DNA from: Aphelenchoides besseyi
Taxonomy: Eukaryota; Nematoda; Chromadorea; Rhabditida; Aphelenchoididae
Reading direction: 5' to 3'
Length of the DNA stretch: 64,000 nt
NCBI GenBank assembly: GCA_024699855.1
Contig: JAMPIQ010000002.1
Coordinates: forward strand, 15,996,001 to 16,060,000
The position numbers and the translations under genes were made by a program. Below, in pieces: positions 12,726 through 23,076 of the stretch. A model generated the notes under the pieces. That model was not told the origin of the DNA. It did no database searches and saw only the letters and a list, made by a program, of their open reading frames with translations. The number at the start of each line of letters is the position of its first letter. Positions within the stretch are counted from its first letter, which is position 1.

Positions 12726-12884
12726 AAAACACCCTGAGCTGCGTATGTCGAAGGGCAGAACCCGACGACGCAATATGCAATCGAAAACAAGGCACTCGTA
12801 ATATCTGTAATTCGTGCTTATTAACGCAATTCACTGCGTTCTTCATCGACCCACGAGCCAAGTGATTCACCGACATAACTTGCT
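12726..12884 (-). rRNA. 5.8S ribosomal RNA
   Basis: Read on the minus strand, it has the diagnostic core GGTGAATCACTTGGCTCGTG followed by TCGATGAAGAACGCAG, then a diverged middle and a CTCAGGGTG-type 3' segment. About 159 nt, the usual length. The helix that normally reads TGCGAATTGCAG is altered, so this is a divergent 5.8S. Confidence 0.9.
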
Positions 12885-13167
12885 CGATTAGTTGGCATTG
12901 AATGAATTGAAAATGGGTTGTTGGTTCTGGGTGCCCGACCGGGTCATCAACTCTAACACCGCCGAAGCGGTGTCTACTATTGGACATCGTCGCAGCCACG
13001 GACGTGGAACACAACTGCTCAATCCAACATAGAGGCCCAGAGAAGCCGTTTGTGAAAACTGAAATCTCATTGAAGAGACCAGCGATCGGGAAATACCGAG
13101 TGCTTCACGACGACCGTCGAATATCCGCACCACGGCACTCCCAACTCGATTGTTTGCTTCGATACCT
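12885..13167 (-). other. Internal transcribed spacer 1
   Basis: About 280 nt between the 5.8S 5' end and the 18S 3' end; no gene content seen. Confidence 0.85.
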
Positions 13168-13748
13168 GATCTTGCAGCAGGTTCACCTACTGCAACCTTG
13201 TTACGACTTTTCCCCGGTTCAAGCCGTTGCGATTAAGCCACTTTCCAGCAAACGACATGCCGAAACATGAGCGAACGCCGGTCCGTGGATTTCTCGAAAC
13301 AACTCAGTCCCGGGGAGCGACGGGCGGTGTGTGTACAAAGGGCAGGGACGTAATCAATGCGAGTTGATGACTCGCATTTACTTGGAATTCCTCGTTCATG
13401 AGTGAAAATTTCAACACTCAATTCCAGCCATAATAATATCTCAACTGTGTTTGCCATCTCCTCTCGGAGTAGGACAATCACGCTGATACCACCATTGTAG
13501 CACGCGTGCGGCCCCGAACATCTAAGGGCATCACAGACCTGTTATTGCGCCATTTCTTGAGGCTAAGAACCACGAATCCCGCTAAGAAATGATCGTCGAC
13601 AAACGAATCAATCGACGCACTAGTTAGCAGTCGGCGTCTCGCTCGTTATCGCAATAAAGCAGACAATGAAAGAGCTAATCGGTCTGTCAATCCTCACGAT
13701 GTGCTGGCCGGGTGAGGTTTCCCGTGTTGAGTCAAAATTAAGCCGCAA

Positions 13749-13783
<35 letters not shown>

Positions 13784-14180
13784 CAATTGCAACCATACTT
13801 AAGTTTTCCAGCTGTCTTGCAACCATACTCGGTCAGAACTAGCGGGGTATCTAATCGCCTTCGAACCTCTGAATTTTCTTGCTTAATGAAAACACTCTTG
13901 GCAAATGCCTTCGCTTTAGTGCGTCTCGCTACGGTCTCGAATTTTCACTCTCGCGGCAGCGATACACATTGCCCCCAGGTTTTCCTGTTAACCATTTGTG
14001 TTCAGCCTTACAAAAACCAATAAACCTCGGAAGCACCCTTGTTCATATTCATGCACCGGTATTCAGTCGTAAGACCCGCCTTGCGCACTAAGCAGTCAAA
14101 GTAATTCATGCGCTATCCACCGACCCGGAAGGAGCCCGCGAACGAAAACGCCGCAAAATACCGCCCACGAGTGACGCCCG
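13168..14180 (-). rRNA. 18S (small subunit) ribosomal RNA, 3' portion, with internal losses
   Basis: The 3' end is clear (GTCGTAACAAGGTTGCAG, then GTAGGTGAACCTGCTGC). Other universal blocks are present: TTGTACACACCGCCCGTCG, GCAATAACAGGTCTGTGAT, GAATTGACGGAAGGGC, ACTCAACACGGGAAACCTC and GCATTTGCCAAG. Two segments normally present in every eukaryotic 18S are absent. One is the stretch with ATAAACGATGCC between the TTCTGACC-type sequence and GAGTATGGTTGCAA (near 13825). The other is the GGTGGTGCATGGCCG block between the CTCTTTC and ATAACGAGCGAG blocks (near 13660). GTATGGTTGCAA also occurs twice, 31 nt apart. The 5' part, including the 530-loop region, is not in the window because the sequence runs into an N gap. 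This copy may be a pseudogene, a mis-assembly or a highly derived rRNA. Confidence 0.85.
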
Positions 14181-14280
14181 NNNNNNNNNNNNNNNNNNNN
14201 NNNNNNNNNNNNNNNNNNNNNNNNNNNNNNNNNNNNNNNNNNNNNNNNNNNNNNNNNNNNNNNNNNNNNNNNNNNNNNNN
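14181..14280. other. Assembly gap (100 N)
   Basis: Exactly 100 N, a conventional placeholder for unknown length. Sequence on the right is not recognisable 18S, so the 5' part of the 18S gene is missing and adjacency of the two flanks is unproven. Confidence 0.99.
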
Positions 14281-15833
14281 CAATTAATCATTATTGTACG
14301 GCACCTGCCAGAATAGCAATTAATCAGAAGAACCTTTCACTAATTAATACCAAAGTATGCCAAAAACGAATGCACAAAACCCACAGGTATTGACCAATAG
14401 TCCAGCTGCCTATGTCTTATCTTTCACCCAACTCACCACCGGCTTCACAAACTTCAATCAGCTTTTTTCGGATTTCCTTATCCCAACATTTAAACTCAAC
14501 TTCCAACTGCAAATCAAAATCAGCCATCCAGTGTTCATCGGGCTTTCGATTAAATTCAAAACGATTTGCTTTTAATCACATTTCAACAACACAGTCATCA
14601 ACTCGTTCAACGATCATTGACATTTGCGATTTCTCCAAAACTGCTCGCTTTCTCAATTGCAAATCCAGCAACTCCGTTTTCGCTCTCAACTCCCAAACCA
14701 ACGCTTAACTCACTTTTCAACCTTTAACAGCCCACTCGAACTTTCGACAACAACTCCACGTCGCTTATTGCCATCATCAACGATCAAACAACCCGATTCT
14801 GGCCTTCTAATCAATTCCTTCCATCACTTATCGAACAAATTTCGAACCCAATCGCTCAAACCCAAAAGGCGTCTATAGACGATACCGAAACAGCGACTTC
14901 GAATTTTGTTTCAATTCCTCAAACATTCCATTTTAACAAACTGCACACCGAACCCTCTCAAATTTGCATTCGAAAAATCCGACTCTTTTTTCCCATTTCA
15001 AAATCAATCAATTAGCATAACTCGACGCTCGCTCTTTTCATTCGAGAATAAAAGCGGACGCGTTCGGTCGTAAACAAAGCCACGATTGTCGCTTCATTTA
15101 TTTGTGTGTGTGGATGGAAATATTTTTGCAAGTAGATCGACAATCAGCATCGTTGTTATGCGCTTGAACTACACATAAACTAGTTGCATATCATTCGAAT
15201 CCACGATGCGTTTTTCTTTTTATTACTTTCTAGAATTTGTTTACTCATCTTTGAATCTATAGACCAATCTTATTCAGTAATCTAGTGAGGAAGTTCGTTG
15301 AGCGTGGTAACAAGAAAACGGTCGTTCTGTTTGAAGGTCGATATTCTCCTCATCGGTAATCGGTTTGACTTCTGTTAATGACCATAGTCCAAATACCTTT
15401 CAACATTCGAAAGTTTTTTAGTCCACAGATTGGATGTCAAATAGTGACTATCGGGTTTATTCATCAACCAGGGATATGTGAAATAGACGCGCATAAAAAT
15501 CTAATCATTGAGAACAACTACCGGATAATAACAAATAATTGAGACACTAACAACAAGATAGACCATTCAGTAATGATTTTGCGTTGTTGGGAATTCGGAA
15601 GAGTTTACGATTATAAGGAAGAACAAAATGCGAGATAATCGGAAATGAGCATTGTACCGTAGAATGTAAATGCGTACACAGAAGAAGACCCTGAACACAC
15701 GATGTGAAGAAAGAAATGCGTTGTGATATTTCGTGCGTTGAATTTGAAAAAGAAACATGTTTTGCAAAGACAACCGGATTAATCGAAAACGTAAACCGGG
15801 AAACGAAAAGTTCTGTTGACGATGTTTAAAGTC
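14281..15833. other. Right flank of the gap: G-poor block then non-coding DNA
   Basis: From 14281 to about 15000 the plus strand is rich in A, C and T and strikingly poor in G. Read on the minus strand it is G/T-rich and could be rDNA external transcribed spacer. It has no credible splice sites. From 15000 to 15833 composition returns to normal and no gene is apparent. Confidence 0.5.
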
Positions 15834-16400
15834 TTAAACCGGTGGTTCTCGATCGATTAGTGGAGTGTTGACGTTGGCCTCCGATTCGTCCACTCGTTGA
15901 ACGTTCGACATCGTTGGCTTCGTAGAGGATGAAAAGTCGATTGATTGACGTTGATGAACTAAGCCACCGTTTCCACGCGACTCCTGAAACAAATCAGTTG
16001 AACAGAAGCTTTTAGTTTTCGATATGACCTGATTTGTGCCATTTCGGTTTCCAGTGTTTATGACACACGAGTTGGGCGAATCGCCGGTGATTGTAATGGC
16101 GGTGGTTGGCATTGTTTGTTGATGCAAAACGTCACGTCGTTTATGATGCGGTGAGTTTGCTCGTTGATATTGAAAAGTTGCATAGGGAGCAGAACCTAAC
16201 GGACTCTGTGGCTGCTGAAACTGATGACTCTGAGGCGATAGATTGCCTGCTACTGGCGATTGGAAAGTTTGTGTTGGTTGAATGGTGATTGGCTGAATTG
16301 GCTGTTGGGTGTTTTGTTGAGCTGACAATTGATTTTGTTGTTGTCCTAACACGACGGCTTGTAGTTCCATGTTTCCTAATATTATTCTGTTATCCTTGAA
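15834..16400 (-). CDS. Detached C-terminal exon related to the SK channel tail
   Basis: A minus-strand frame follows an acceptor-like TAATATTAG and runs from about 16374 to a stop at 15834-15836. It begins NMELQAVVLGQQQNQ, which matches MELQALVLRQQQNN inside the last exon of the SK channel at about 19090-19120 (roughly 33 aligned nt with four differences near the ATGGAACTACAAGCC core). It continues as a Gln/Pro/Ser/Thr-rich tail ending LIDREPPV. Such disordered tails are usual at the C terminus of animal SK channels. It may be the original 3' end of the channel separated by the inserted plus-strand cassette, or an alternative last exon. No start codon of its own is needed under either view. 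Confidence 0.5.
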   Translation of the reverse strand, partial: FKDNRIILGNMELQAVVLGQQQNQLSAQQNTQQPIQPITIQPTQTFQSPVAGNLSPQSHQFQQPQSPLGSAPYATFQYQRANSPHHKRRDVLHQQTMPTTAITITGDSPNSCVINTGNRNGTNQVISKTKSFCSTDLFQESRGNGGLVHQRQSIDFSSSTKPTMSNVQRVDESEANVNTPLIDREPPV

Positions 16401-16900
16401 CTTATCCTTTTGATAATAACAACTTTGGCCGAGGCCGATTACACAAAAATATAGCAAGTGGCTTGAAAGATCGGTATCGAGGTACCCCGAACGGTACGCA
16501 GATTTCGCCGGACCAATTTTGTTCGCCCAATGGCTATTTCTCTGCGGTCTCTTTTGCTCGCTGGTCCGTAAAAACCTGCGGATTTACACAAACACGATTA
16601 ACTTAGTTCATGAGTACAGGTTGACTGGACATTTCGTTGAATTACCTTGTCCAGACAAATGCAATTTATACGTATCAATGGAATTGCCACTTGTTTTGGT
16701 CTTATGAATCTTTGATTCTAACAAGCACTCGATCATAAAAGTACACTTGATAGACAGAAACAAAAATCAATCAATTGTAATTGAACGTAAAGAACTGCTT
16801 TGTCCCTCAACTGACTGCGTATTTTTCGATGATCACGTTGTCGCGGTTTGCACATCGTTTTCAAACATTTTGTTTGTTTTTAACTTTTATGTTTTTTTAG

Positions 16901-17747
16901 ATGGCGTTTTCAACGCGAAGCAAACGCCGTTTGAAACTTGTTGAGTTAAAAGAGTAACTACGACGAAGAAATTGCGCAACTGAGATCCCAACTGGCGAGT
17001 AACCACAGCACCAACAATAAAATTAAAGAAAGTTCAGTCACAGTCACACAAATCGATTACTACAACTTCAGTAAGTTTCTTACAGTATTCACGTAAAAAA
17101 TTTTGATTTAGACCAATCCGTTGAAGATCGCTATCTAATTACGGAATTTCGACAAGCGTTCGAGGAGGTGACAGGCGGCAAGTCTTTTTTATAACAATGC
17201 TAAATACTTTATTATAGAAGTTCGCATTCTGGTTAGAATGTTTTGGCCACTAACAGACGAGCAGAAAATGTATGTGCTGTTCCTCATCAGCAATGTCCAG
17301 CGGACCAAGAACTCATTTCCGAAATTTCATGTTTTGAACAGTTTACCTTCAAACCAATGGATACGAATTTGTTTGAAAATCGCTAAGTTGAATGTCCTCG
17401 AATTTGGTGATGACAATGGAGCTGCGGGATATTGTCGAAAAGCCGAAGAGACTAGCTATAAAGCAATAGCTTTCAACGATTCAGCAAAGTAGGCTAACCA
17501 TCAAACGCAATTTCAACTGTTAAACTTTAGCCAGTTCCGTGCAATGCGCTTGAGCAAAATCACAATGCTCATCTGCTATGGTTTCGATTCTTGTCAAGGT
17601 AAAGAATGTTCACACTTATGCGGAAATTCAACATGTCTCAATATCAATCATCTTTTTCCGGAAACGCACTATGAAAACATCAATCGGGACGACGACCATT
17701 GGTTCGGAATTTTTGGCGATCAATGCGAACACAACCCATGTGTCTGA
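16901..17747 (+). pseudogene. Coiled-coil protein with zinc-binding His-Me-endonuclease-type motif, probably decayed
   Basis: ATG at 16901 directly follows an acceptor-like TTTTTTTAG and starts MAFSTRSKRRLKLVELKE, then meets TAA at 16955. Removing one nucleotide there continues smoothly into a helical stretch (NYDEEIAQLRSQLASN). Coding-like exons follow at about 16901-17070, 17112-17167, 17218-17489 and 17531-17747, with introns of 41-50 nt. The junction 17167/17218 is also out of phase by one. The last exon has a zinc-site pattern (CSHLCGNSTCLNINHLFPE, then N-x-x-R and CEHNPC before the stop). This is typical of the zinc-binding loop of His-Me finger homing-endonuclease-like proteins, a domain that also occurs as a stand-alone animal protein family. 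Two frame breaks suggest decay. Confidence 0.5.
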
Positions 17748-17904
17748 AGAGTAAGTAAAAACCCGCGACATTTTTATTGACAATGTTTAGGCTTAAAATC
17801 CGAAACATCAACAAGAAATACAGCAGCAGATACGAAACCTCAAGCTAAAACCCCTACAGACATAGTAAGTAGAAACTTGAAGTTCTAACCGTGCCTTTGT
17901 TTAG

Positions 17905-18701
17905 CACAATTGACGATTTAAACTACAAAATAAATACACTAAAACTCATCACTTGTGGATCAACGGATTTCCCTTCATTCGACGCGGTGGAGAAAGATAC
18001 GGATGGGTTTGCAAGAACTACCGCGTGTGCAATGCACTCGTCCGAACACAACGAAACCAAGCGATACTTTTAAGAGAGCATTCGGAAACATGCAGAGAAA
18101 TCAATGAAAAGACGGATTTTGATACGTAAGTCATACACATTTAATCAAGCACACAACCAAAAACTTATAGGGAATTTTCTGTGGAATTGAATCCGAATGC
18201 ATACTTGTTCAAACCGTTGTCTCGGGACATGATAACGCGTGATCCGGCGACCAGAACCCCGACTCATATCACAACGGAAAGCCATAAGTATTCAGCTGCT
18301 ATTGGAGCTAGACGAAATAGACAATTGGTATTTGGATGCACAGGAGCTCCGAGTTGCTCAGCGTTCATCGAGGTCACCGAAGACTTGAAACAATATGCGG
18401 AAACTTTCAGCTTCCATAACTGCAACCCTCCGAATTTGCGTAAAAAGTATGAAAATCCGTTCAAGAAATATGAGAAGAAGAATCTGCCAATTCCCCGCGG
18501 TGTTTTTCCAGAACTCAACCTCAATAAATGGAAAAAGACAGAAAAGGAAAAATTATTGTCGTCAACATTAATTCCAATCGATACGTTCGACTTGATGTAA
18601 AGGGAAGAAACCCACTGTGGAGAAATCAACGTAATGGTCGCGCACGTTATATGCATCCTTCTCTGGACTTCAGGTACTATTGGCTCAATCCAAATTCTTA
18701 G
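17905..18701 (+). pseudogene. Gene with two FLYWCH-like zinc fingers, frameshifted
   Basis: The first exon (17905-18125) is coding in the frame reading HHLWINGFPFIRRGGERYGW, with C..C..H.ETC metal-ligand spacing. A TGA just after the acceptor blocks that frame at its start. The exon joins in phase through a 45-nt intron to 18171, where a second finger is visible (QLVFGCTGAPSCSAFIEV...FHNCN). The spacing fits a FLYWCH finger with Cys replacing the final His. At the A run 18548-18552 the frame breaks. One extra A would continue it (IIVVNINSNRYVRLDVKG) to TAG at 18699. FLYWCH fingers are DNA-binding modules shared by Mutator-like transposons and host regulators. It lies 0.15 kb after the zinc-loop gene and may be part of the same unit. 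Confidence 0.5.
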
Positions 18702-18728
18702 TTCGACCCTTTTAATTTTTCTTGACAT

Positions 18729-19112
18729 TTGTCATTTCGCATACTTACATTTTCTTTGTCATTGTTTTCACTACGTTTTACGAGTAAGTTATTGCATCAA
18801 GTAAACCACATGTGGCAACGTGTAGCAAAAGTTGAGGTTTCTCATATTAAGAACATATGGAAAAGTCCACTTCAGATTCTGAGCGGGCATTCCCAAGTAT
18901 TTCCGCATGGAATCCATTTGGTTAGAAATCATCGTACAATAAAATTTACGTGTTTTGACAAAAATGTCCAGCGGGAAGAAGAAGTTCGAGAGTGGGCGCG
19001 TGAGTGTGCTACGCATTTTTATGTAAAAGTGAGATATGTTTGCAAAAAGACCAACCTGTTGTTGTTTCGTTGTTTTGTTGTTGTCTCAACACCAGGGCTT
19101 GTAGTTCCATGA
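18729..19112 (+). other. Open plus-strand segment at cassette end, overlapping SK 3' exon
   Basis: A 127-codon frame with plausible content (VREWARECATHFYVKV) overlaps the last SK exon on the other strand. It could be the 3' part of the FLYWCH cassette. No splice junction ties it in, and the overlapping minus-strand SK exon is better supported. Confidence 0.2.
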
Positions 19113-20937
19113 TTCGCTGTGTCAACATATCGATTTGCGAAATGAACTGATCTTGCGTTCGATGCATCTCCCACTAAATTTGGTCAGTTAATGAATAATC
19201 TGCTTTTGTTGTATTTTCTTCTCTTACCATTGTCTCATGAATATCATTATGCAACTTAAAACCAAGTAATTAAGACCATTTCCCTTCAGTATTTAGTCAC
19301 CTTTCCAACGTCGAGAAGCGAATTCGATTTCTCTTGTAATTTTCGTTGATCCCATTTGATTCGACGAAATTCGTTGATTGAATTCAAGAATTTTCGTTGA
19401 TGTTGACGCAAACGTATATCATCGCCTTTGTTCGGAGTTTGCTGATAGCGATGTATAAACCTGAATGCACGCACTTCATTTACGTAATGATTAGTTAAGG
19501 CTACCAAGTATGTTGAAGAACACATGCGGCAGCGTTTTTGCGTTGAGTAAGCAACTAAAAGAACGAATAGTTCGAAATCAAAATGTAAACAAACTCACGG
19601 TATGTTCTTGAATGAAGTTGTTCACTTGTTTCTCTGCTTTGCTTAACTCCAATTTGCGCGAGATGACAGCTATCAACGCCGACGAAATAAGACCTGAAGA
19701 AAGTTTTCGTCTACACTAACATCTTCCGTTTAAAATTCATTTCTCGGTTTGATTTCATGCCCCACGTAAAATTTCGAGTAGGGCATGCGAGTATCAAGTT
19801 ATTGACTTTTCGAACTCACCGCCGACGATTCCAGTCGTTATGGCTAATGCTCGACCACAATGAGTAGCAGGAACCTAAAATCATAATGTACAGTAATTCA
19901 GCGAGCAGAAATCAATTCGAACTCACCAAATCGCCGTAGCCAATAGACATAAAAGTGACCATAATAAACCAAAGTGAATTCATATAATAGTGCTGCGGAG
20001 GAACGTTTTGATTGTAACGTTCGCATTGTGTGAACCTACACCATCGACTTAGATTTGCTTCTTTACTTCAACTTACATCCATGCCATACAAATCCAGTAA
20101 GAGACAGTGAAGACGACCAGTACGGATAACGGATGATCCGACATCATTGTTTTGATTACAAAACGAAAATCCATTGAAATTCGATTCAATGCGGCAATCG
20201 AACGAGTTGCAGCATCCTAAACAAAATGTTAGTTTTCACAGATTGGCGGTTGGAGTACTTGGAATTGTCGACTATGAAGTACCATGAAACGACAGAGAAG
20301 ATAAGCTCGTAGATACATTGGAATGGAGAGCATAACATCCAATGGAATTGCCACAGTCTCGAGGTCACGTTGTGGCCGAAAATAGGCCCAATGTATGTCT
20401 CCACTACCAGGAAACGGACATATCGAGCAAATCGAGATCTCGATTCCAAGTTTGATTATACGCTCCGTCGTCAATGCCACACGCCAATCATCGGCACCGC
20501 TATCGATAAGCGCTATTTTTACTTCGATTCGATGATAATTGATAAGCGAACAGATGAGTGCGAGTGTTGATGCGACGACTAACGTTCTAATTGCCATGGA
20601 GATCACCGAGTACTGAAACAACGATTAGAAGTTAAGCAATCAACGCGACTTACCTTCGAAACAATATGCAATGCGGTGAGTTCCGTATCAATGACGACCA
20701 AAATGAGACCGAGAAGACCGAGAATAAGCGACAGATCGCAGATTTTGTTTCGACGTTGAAACAGTTGTTTCCGCTGACGACAACGCATTTTGGCCGTACT
20801 GTCACTGAAATCAAAGAACTTGAGTTTAATGTACAACACATACGCTTTTTATTTTGTTATGACACTTACGTTTCAAACCTCTTATACATTGGTATTTTTG
20901 ATAATGGAGTATGAACTTTTGATTTATCATAACCCAT
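19009..20937 (-). CDS. Small-conductance calcium-activated potassium channel (SK/KCNN type)
   Basis: Eleven exons join in phase to 457 residues: 20870-20937, 20654-20804, 20259-20612, 20077-20216, 19927-20035, 19820-19874, 19599-19693, 19505-19554, 19301-19460, 19228-19254 and 19009-19173. The start has a strong context (AAACCATGG). S1 is the hydrophobic run after KICDLSLILG. S3 is preceded by the hallmark DSGADDWRVALTTERI. The pore has the K+ selectivity motif SIGYGDL followed by VPATHCGRA. The C terminus has the calmodulin-binding region (RKNAAACVLQHTW, then RLRQHQRKFLNSINEFRRIK) and a coiled coil. This gives voltage-independent, Ca2+/calmodulin-gated K+ flux at the plasma membrane. Exons as small as 27 nt and introns near 44 nt are notable. 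The N-terminal cytosolic part is short, so further upstream exons or isoforms are possible. The last exon ends in a short unrelated tail (WSFCKHISLLHKNA) at the border of the inserted cassette. Confidence 0.93.
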
Positions 20938-22974
20938 GGTTTAATACCTAATACACTTGTATAACACAAATCCTTATACGCACATTTCAGTTTGCTCGAC
21001 TCATGTTAAACATCTTTTGGTGACTTGGTTTCATAGACTAAAAGGCAAAACTTTCGTATCAAATCTTAAACATAATCCACTTTCGATCCACTTTGCGTCA
21101 AAGCGGATACTTAAGTTTTTCCATTAGTTAATTAGAGCTTATTCACTAATGAGCTGCTATTCACAAAGCTCCAAATATGATTTTAAGTTAGTAGCTCCTA
21201 TTATTATACCTTTTGTTGTAAAATGAAATGTCTTAAAAACTAACAGAGTAATAGAACAATCACGTTTAACATATGAGCAGTTCAAAAGTCCAACCGCAAA
21301 TTTCAAAGACCTTTGGTTCAGTTGGTTTCCTCAAACACGTTTCTTAACCTCATCCGGAGGTCAAAAAGCGCGATTAACGGATTCGATTACAAAAAGGTTC
21401 GTATTTGGATTGCACAGTGAAACTGTCAAGTAGTTAATCGAATCAAAGGTCGTAAGTTCGTCTACGCGTTTTGACGTTGTCGACTTGAACCCTTGTACTT
21501 TCTATTCGGATATCTTGCCTTATCATAAACTGACGCAAAAACTGCCAAATCGTAATCCAGCTGACGGCCATATGAATAGAAAGGTACTGTAAAGGCAAAA
21601 TAAGCAAAAGAAATAAATTTCCCGAAAAATTAAAAGATAAAATTAAACACCAGTTATCTTATTGTAATATAGGAGACTAAACAGAAAACAAGTATACGAT
21701 TAGAAATTGACGAAGTTCAAGACTTATTGTTCTTGTAATTTGATTTGCCCAAAAATGAATGAGACAAAAGATTGTGGACAAATAAAAGTTGAACGAAAGT
21801 ATTACTGACAATTCGCATTTCTGAGGTCAAGAGACCTATTGCAACTACTATCTTAATCCAATCAAAGAAGCTATTCTATTTGCGGAAACAGCAAAATGAA
21901 AAACGCTTTTTGAACTTTTAAGGCGGAGCTTAATGTTCGTTTTTGTGAATGATGTTGCCAGGTGGAACAAAGTCTTTATATGGAAACAATGTGATGGTCG
22001 TGAATATTTAAAAGGAAATTACGATGTCGAGTTGGAATCAACAAGCTGCTTGGATTAGATAAACGTTAGTTTAGTGAACGTTTGTGAAAAGACATAAAGG
22101 CATGAAAAGTAAATGTAAGTTCGAGGCAAGTACAAAGTTATGTATCTCAACATAGCAATCGATAAAGTCATGAAATTTGGGTTTAGCAGACGTGATATGA
22201 GCTCTAAACTGTAAACAGCTCGAAAAGTCATTAACATGTAAATTTGCTCTCCAATTGAATTAGGGTCTTAATGCGTGAGAATTTAAAATCGTGTTGTACT
22301 TTCAGTTCGGTTACCCCGGTAACAACTCGAAGTTTCCGTTCTGAACTTTACAATCTTGAGATATTTTTTGACTATTAAAACCGAGAACTGCACACACACA
22401 TGACTGTACGTACAACTTTAATGTTCATTGGAAACATTTCAGATCACTCCCAATTCACTTCTTTGAGTCAAATTGTTCAGAAGCTTAAAAAACATATCTT
22501 TGCTTACGTACCAAATGATTTCCGAACAAATCAGACGTCAATTTTCCCACGAGTTTTGTGCAAACTAGTGAAGAAACCGAACACGAAAAACTTTGAGTTG
22601 TACGGCAATTGCTGGAACGAAGAGTTTTTGGTTTTCATGGCGACAAATGAAATAAACAAGTGGATCTGATGTCAAGATTGGATTATGTACAGGTGGTTCG
22701 TGAAACAATAAAGAATAGTGACGACAAGTTGCTTGAAGGGAACTAAATGATCGTTCGTGGGAATTTCGCGATTCGATGGAATTGACATCATTTCGGATGC
22801 ATCGACAACTCGTGAGCAAGGTAAGCGAAATGAATGGCTAATTGGAAGAAATTGCGTGCAATCGAAAACGCCATTTTCAGATCGCATGTTCGTGATAACC
22901 TCTGGATTAAGTCCAACCGCCGATTGTACACCCATTAGTCTGTGCAACGTTTGTTTCCACCTCCCCAAATTTAC
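20938..22974. other. Upstream of SK channel, no supported gene
   Basis: AT-rich intergenic or intronic DNA. A plus-strand pair with good splice signals (donor GTAAGCG at 22821, acceptor CCATTTTCAG at 22876) joins two short open segments, but the product is unrecognisable and the opposite strand also looks coding nearby. Confidence 0.4.
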
Positions 22975-23076
22975 CTTGCTTGATGGAGCAGAGCCTGCCA
23001 GTTGAGGGGGACTTGGAAAACGGGATTCTTGCGTCTTATCGGACATTTCGCACAGTCGAAATGAAGATGATTGTGA
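22975..23076 (-). CDS. Candidate exon (phase 2 to phase 2)
   Basis: Bounded by acceptor GTTCTCCAG and donor AAG|GTAAAT on the minus strand. In the phase left by the exon at 25173-25296 it encodes a stretch with CAKCPIRRKNP and LNWQALLHQA. An alternative overlapping frame starts MSDKTQESRFPSPPQL at 23045 and could instead be an alternative N terminus. I cannot choose between them. Confidence 0.3.

Noticed and set aside
8781..14180. Many open frames of 60-200 codons on both strands
   Set aside because: They fall inside structural rRNA and its spacers.
19009..19112. Plus-strand reading frame through the SK last exon
   Set aside because: The minus-strand SK exon is phase-consistent and conserved, so the plus frame is probably incidental here.
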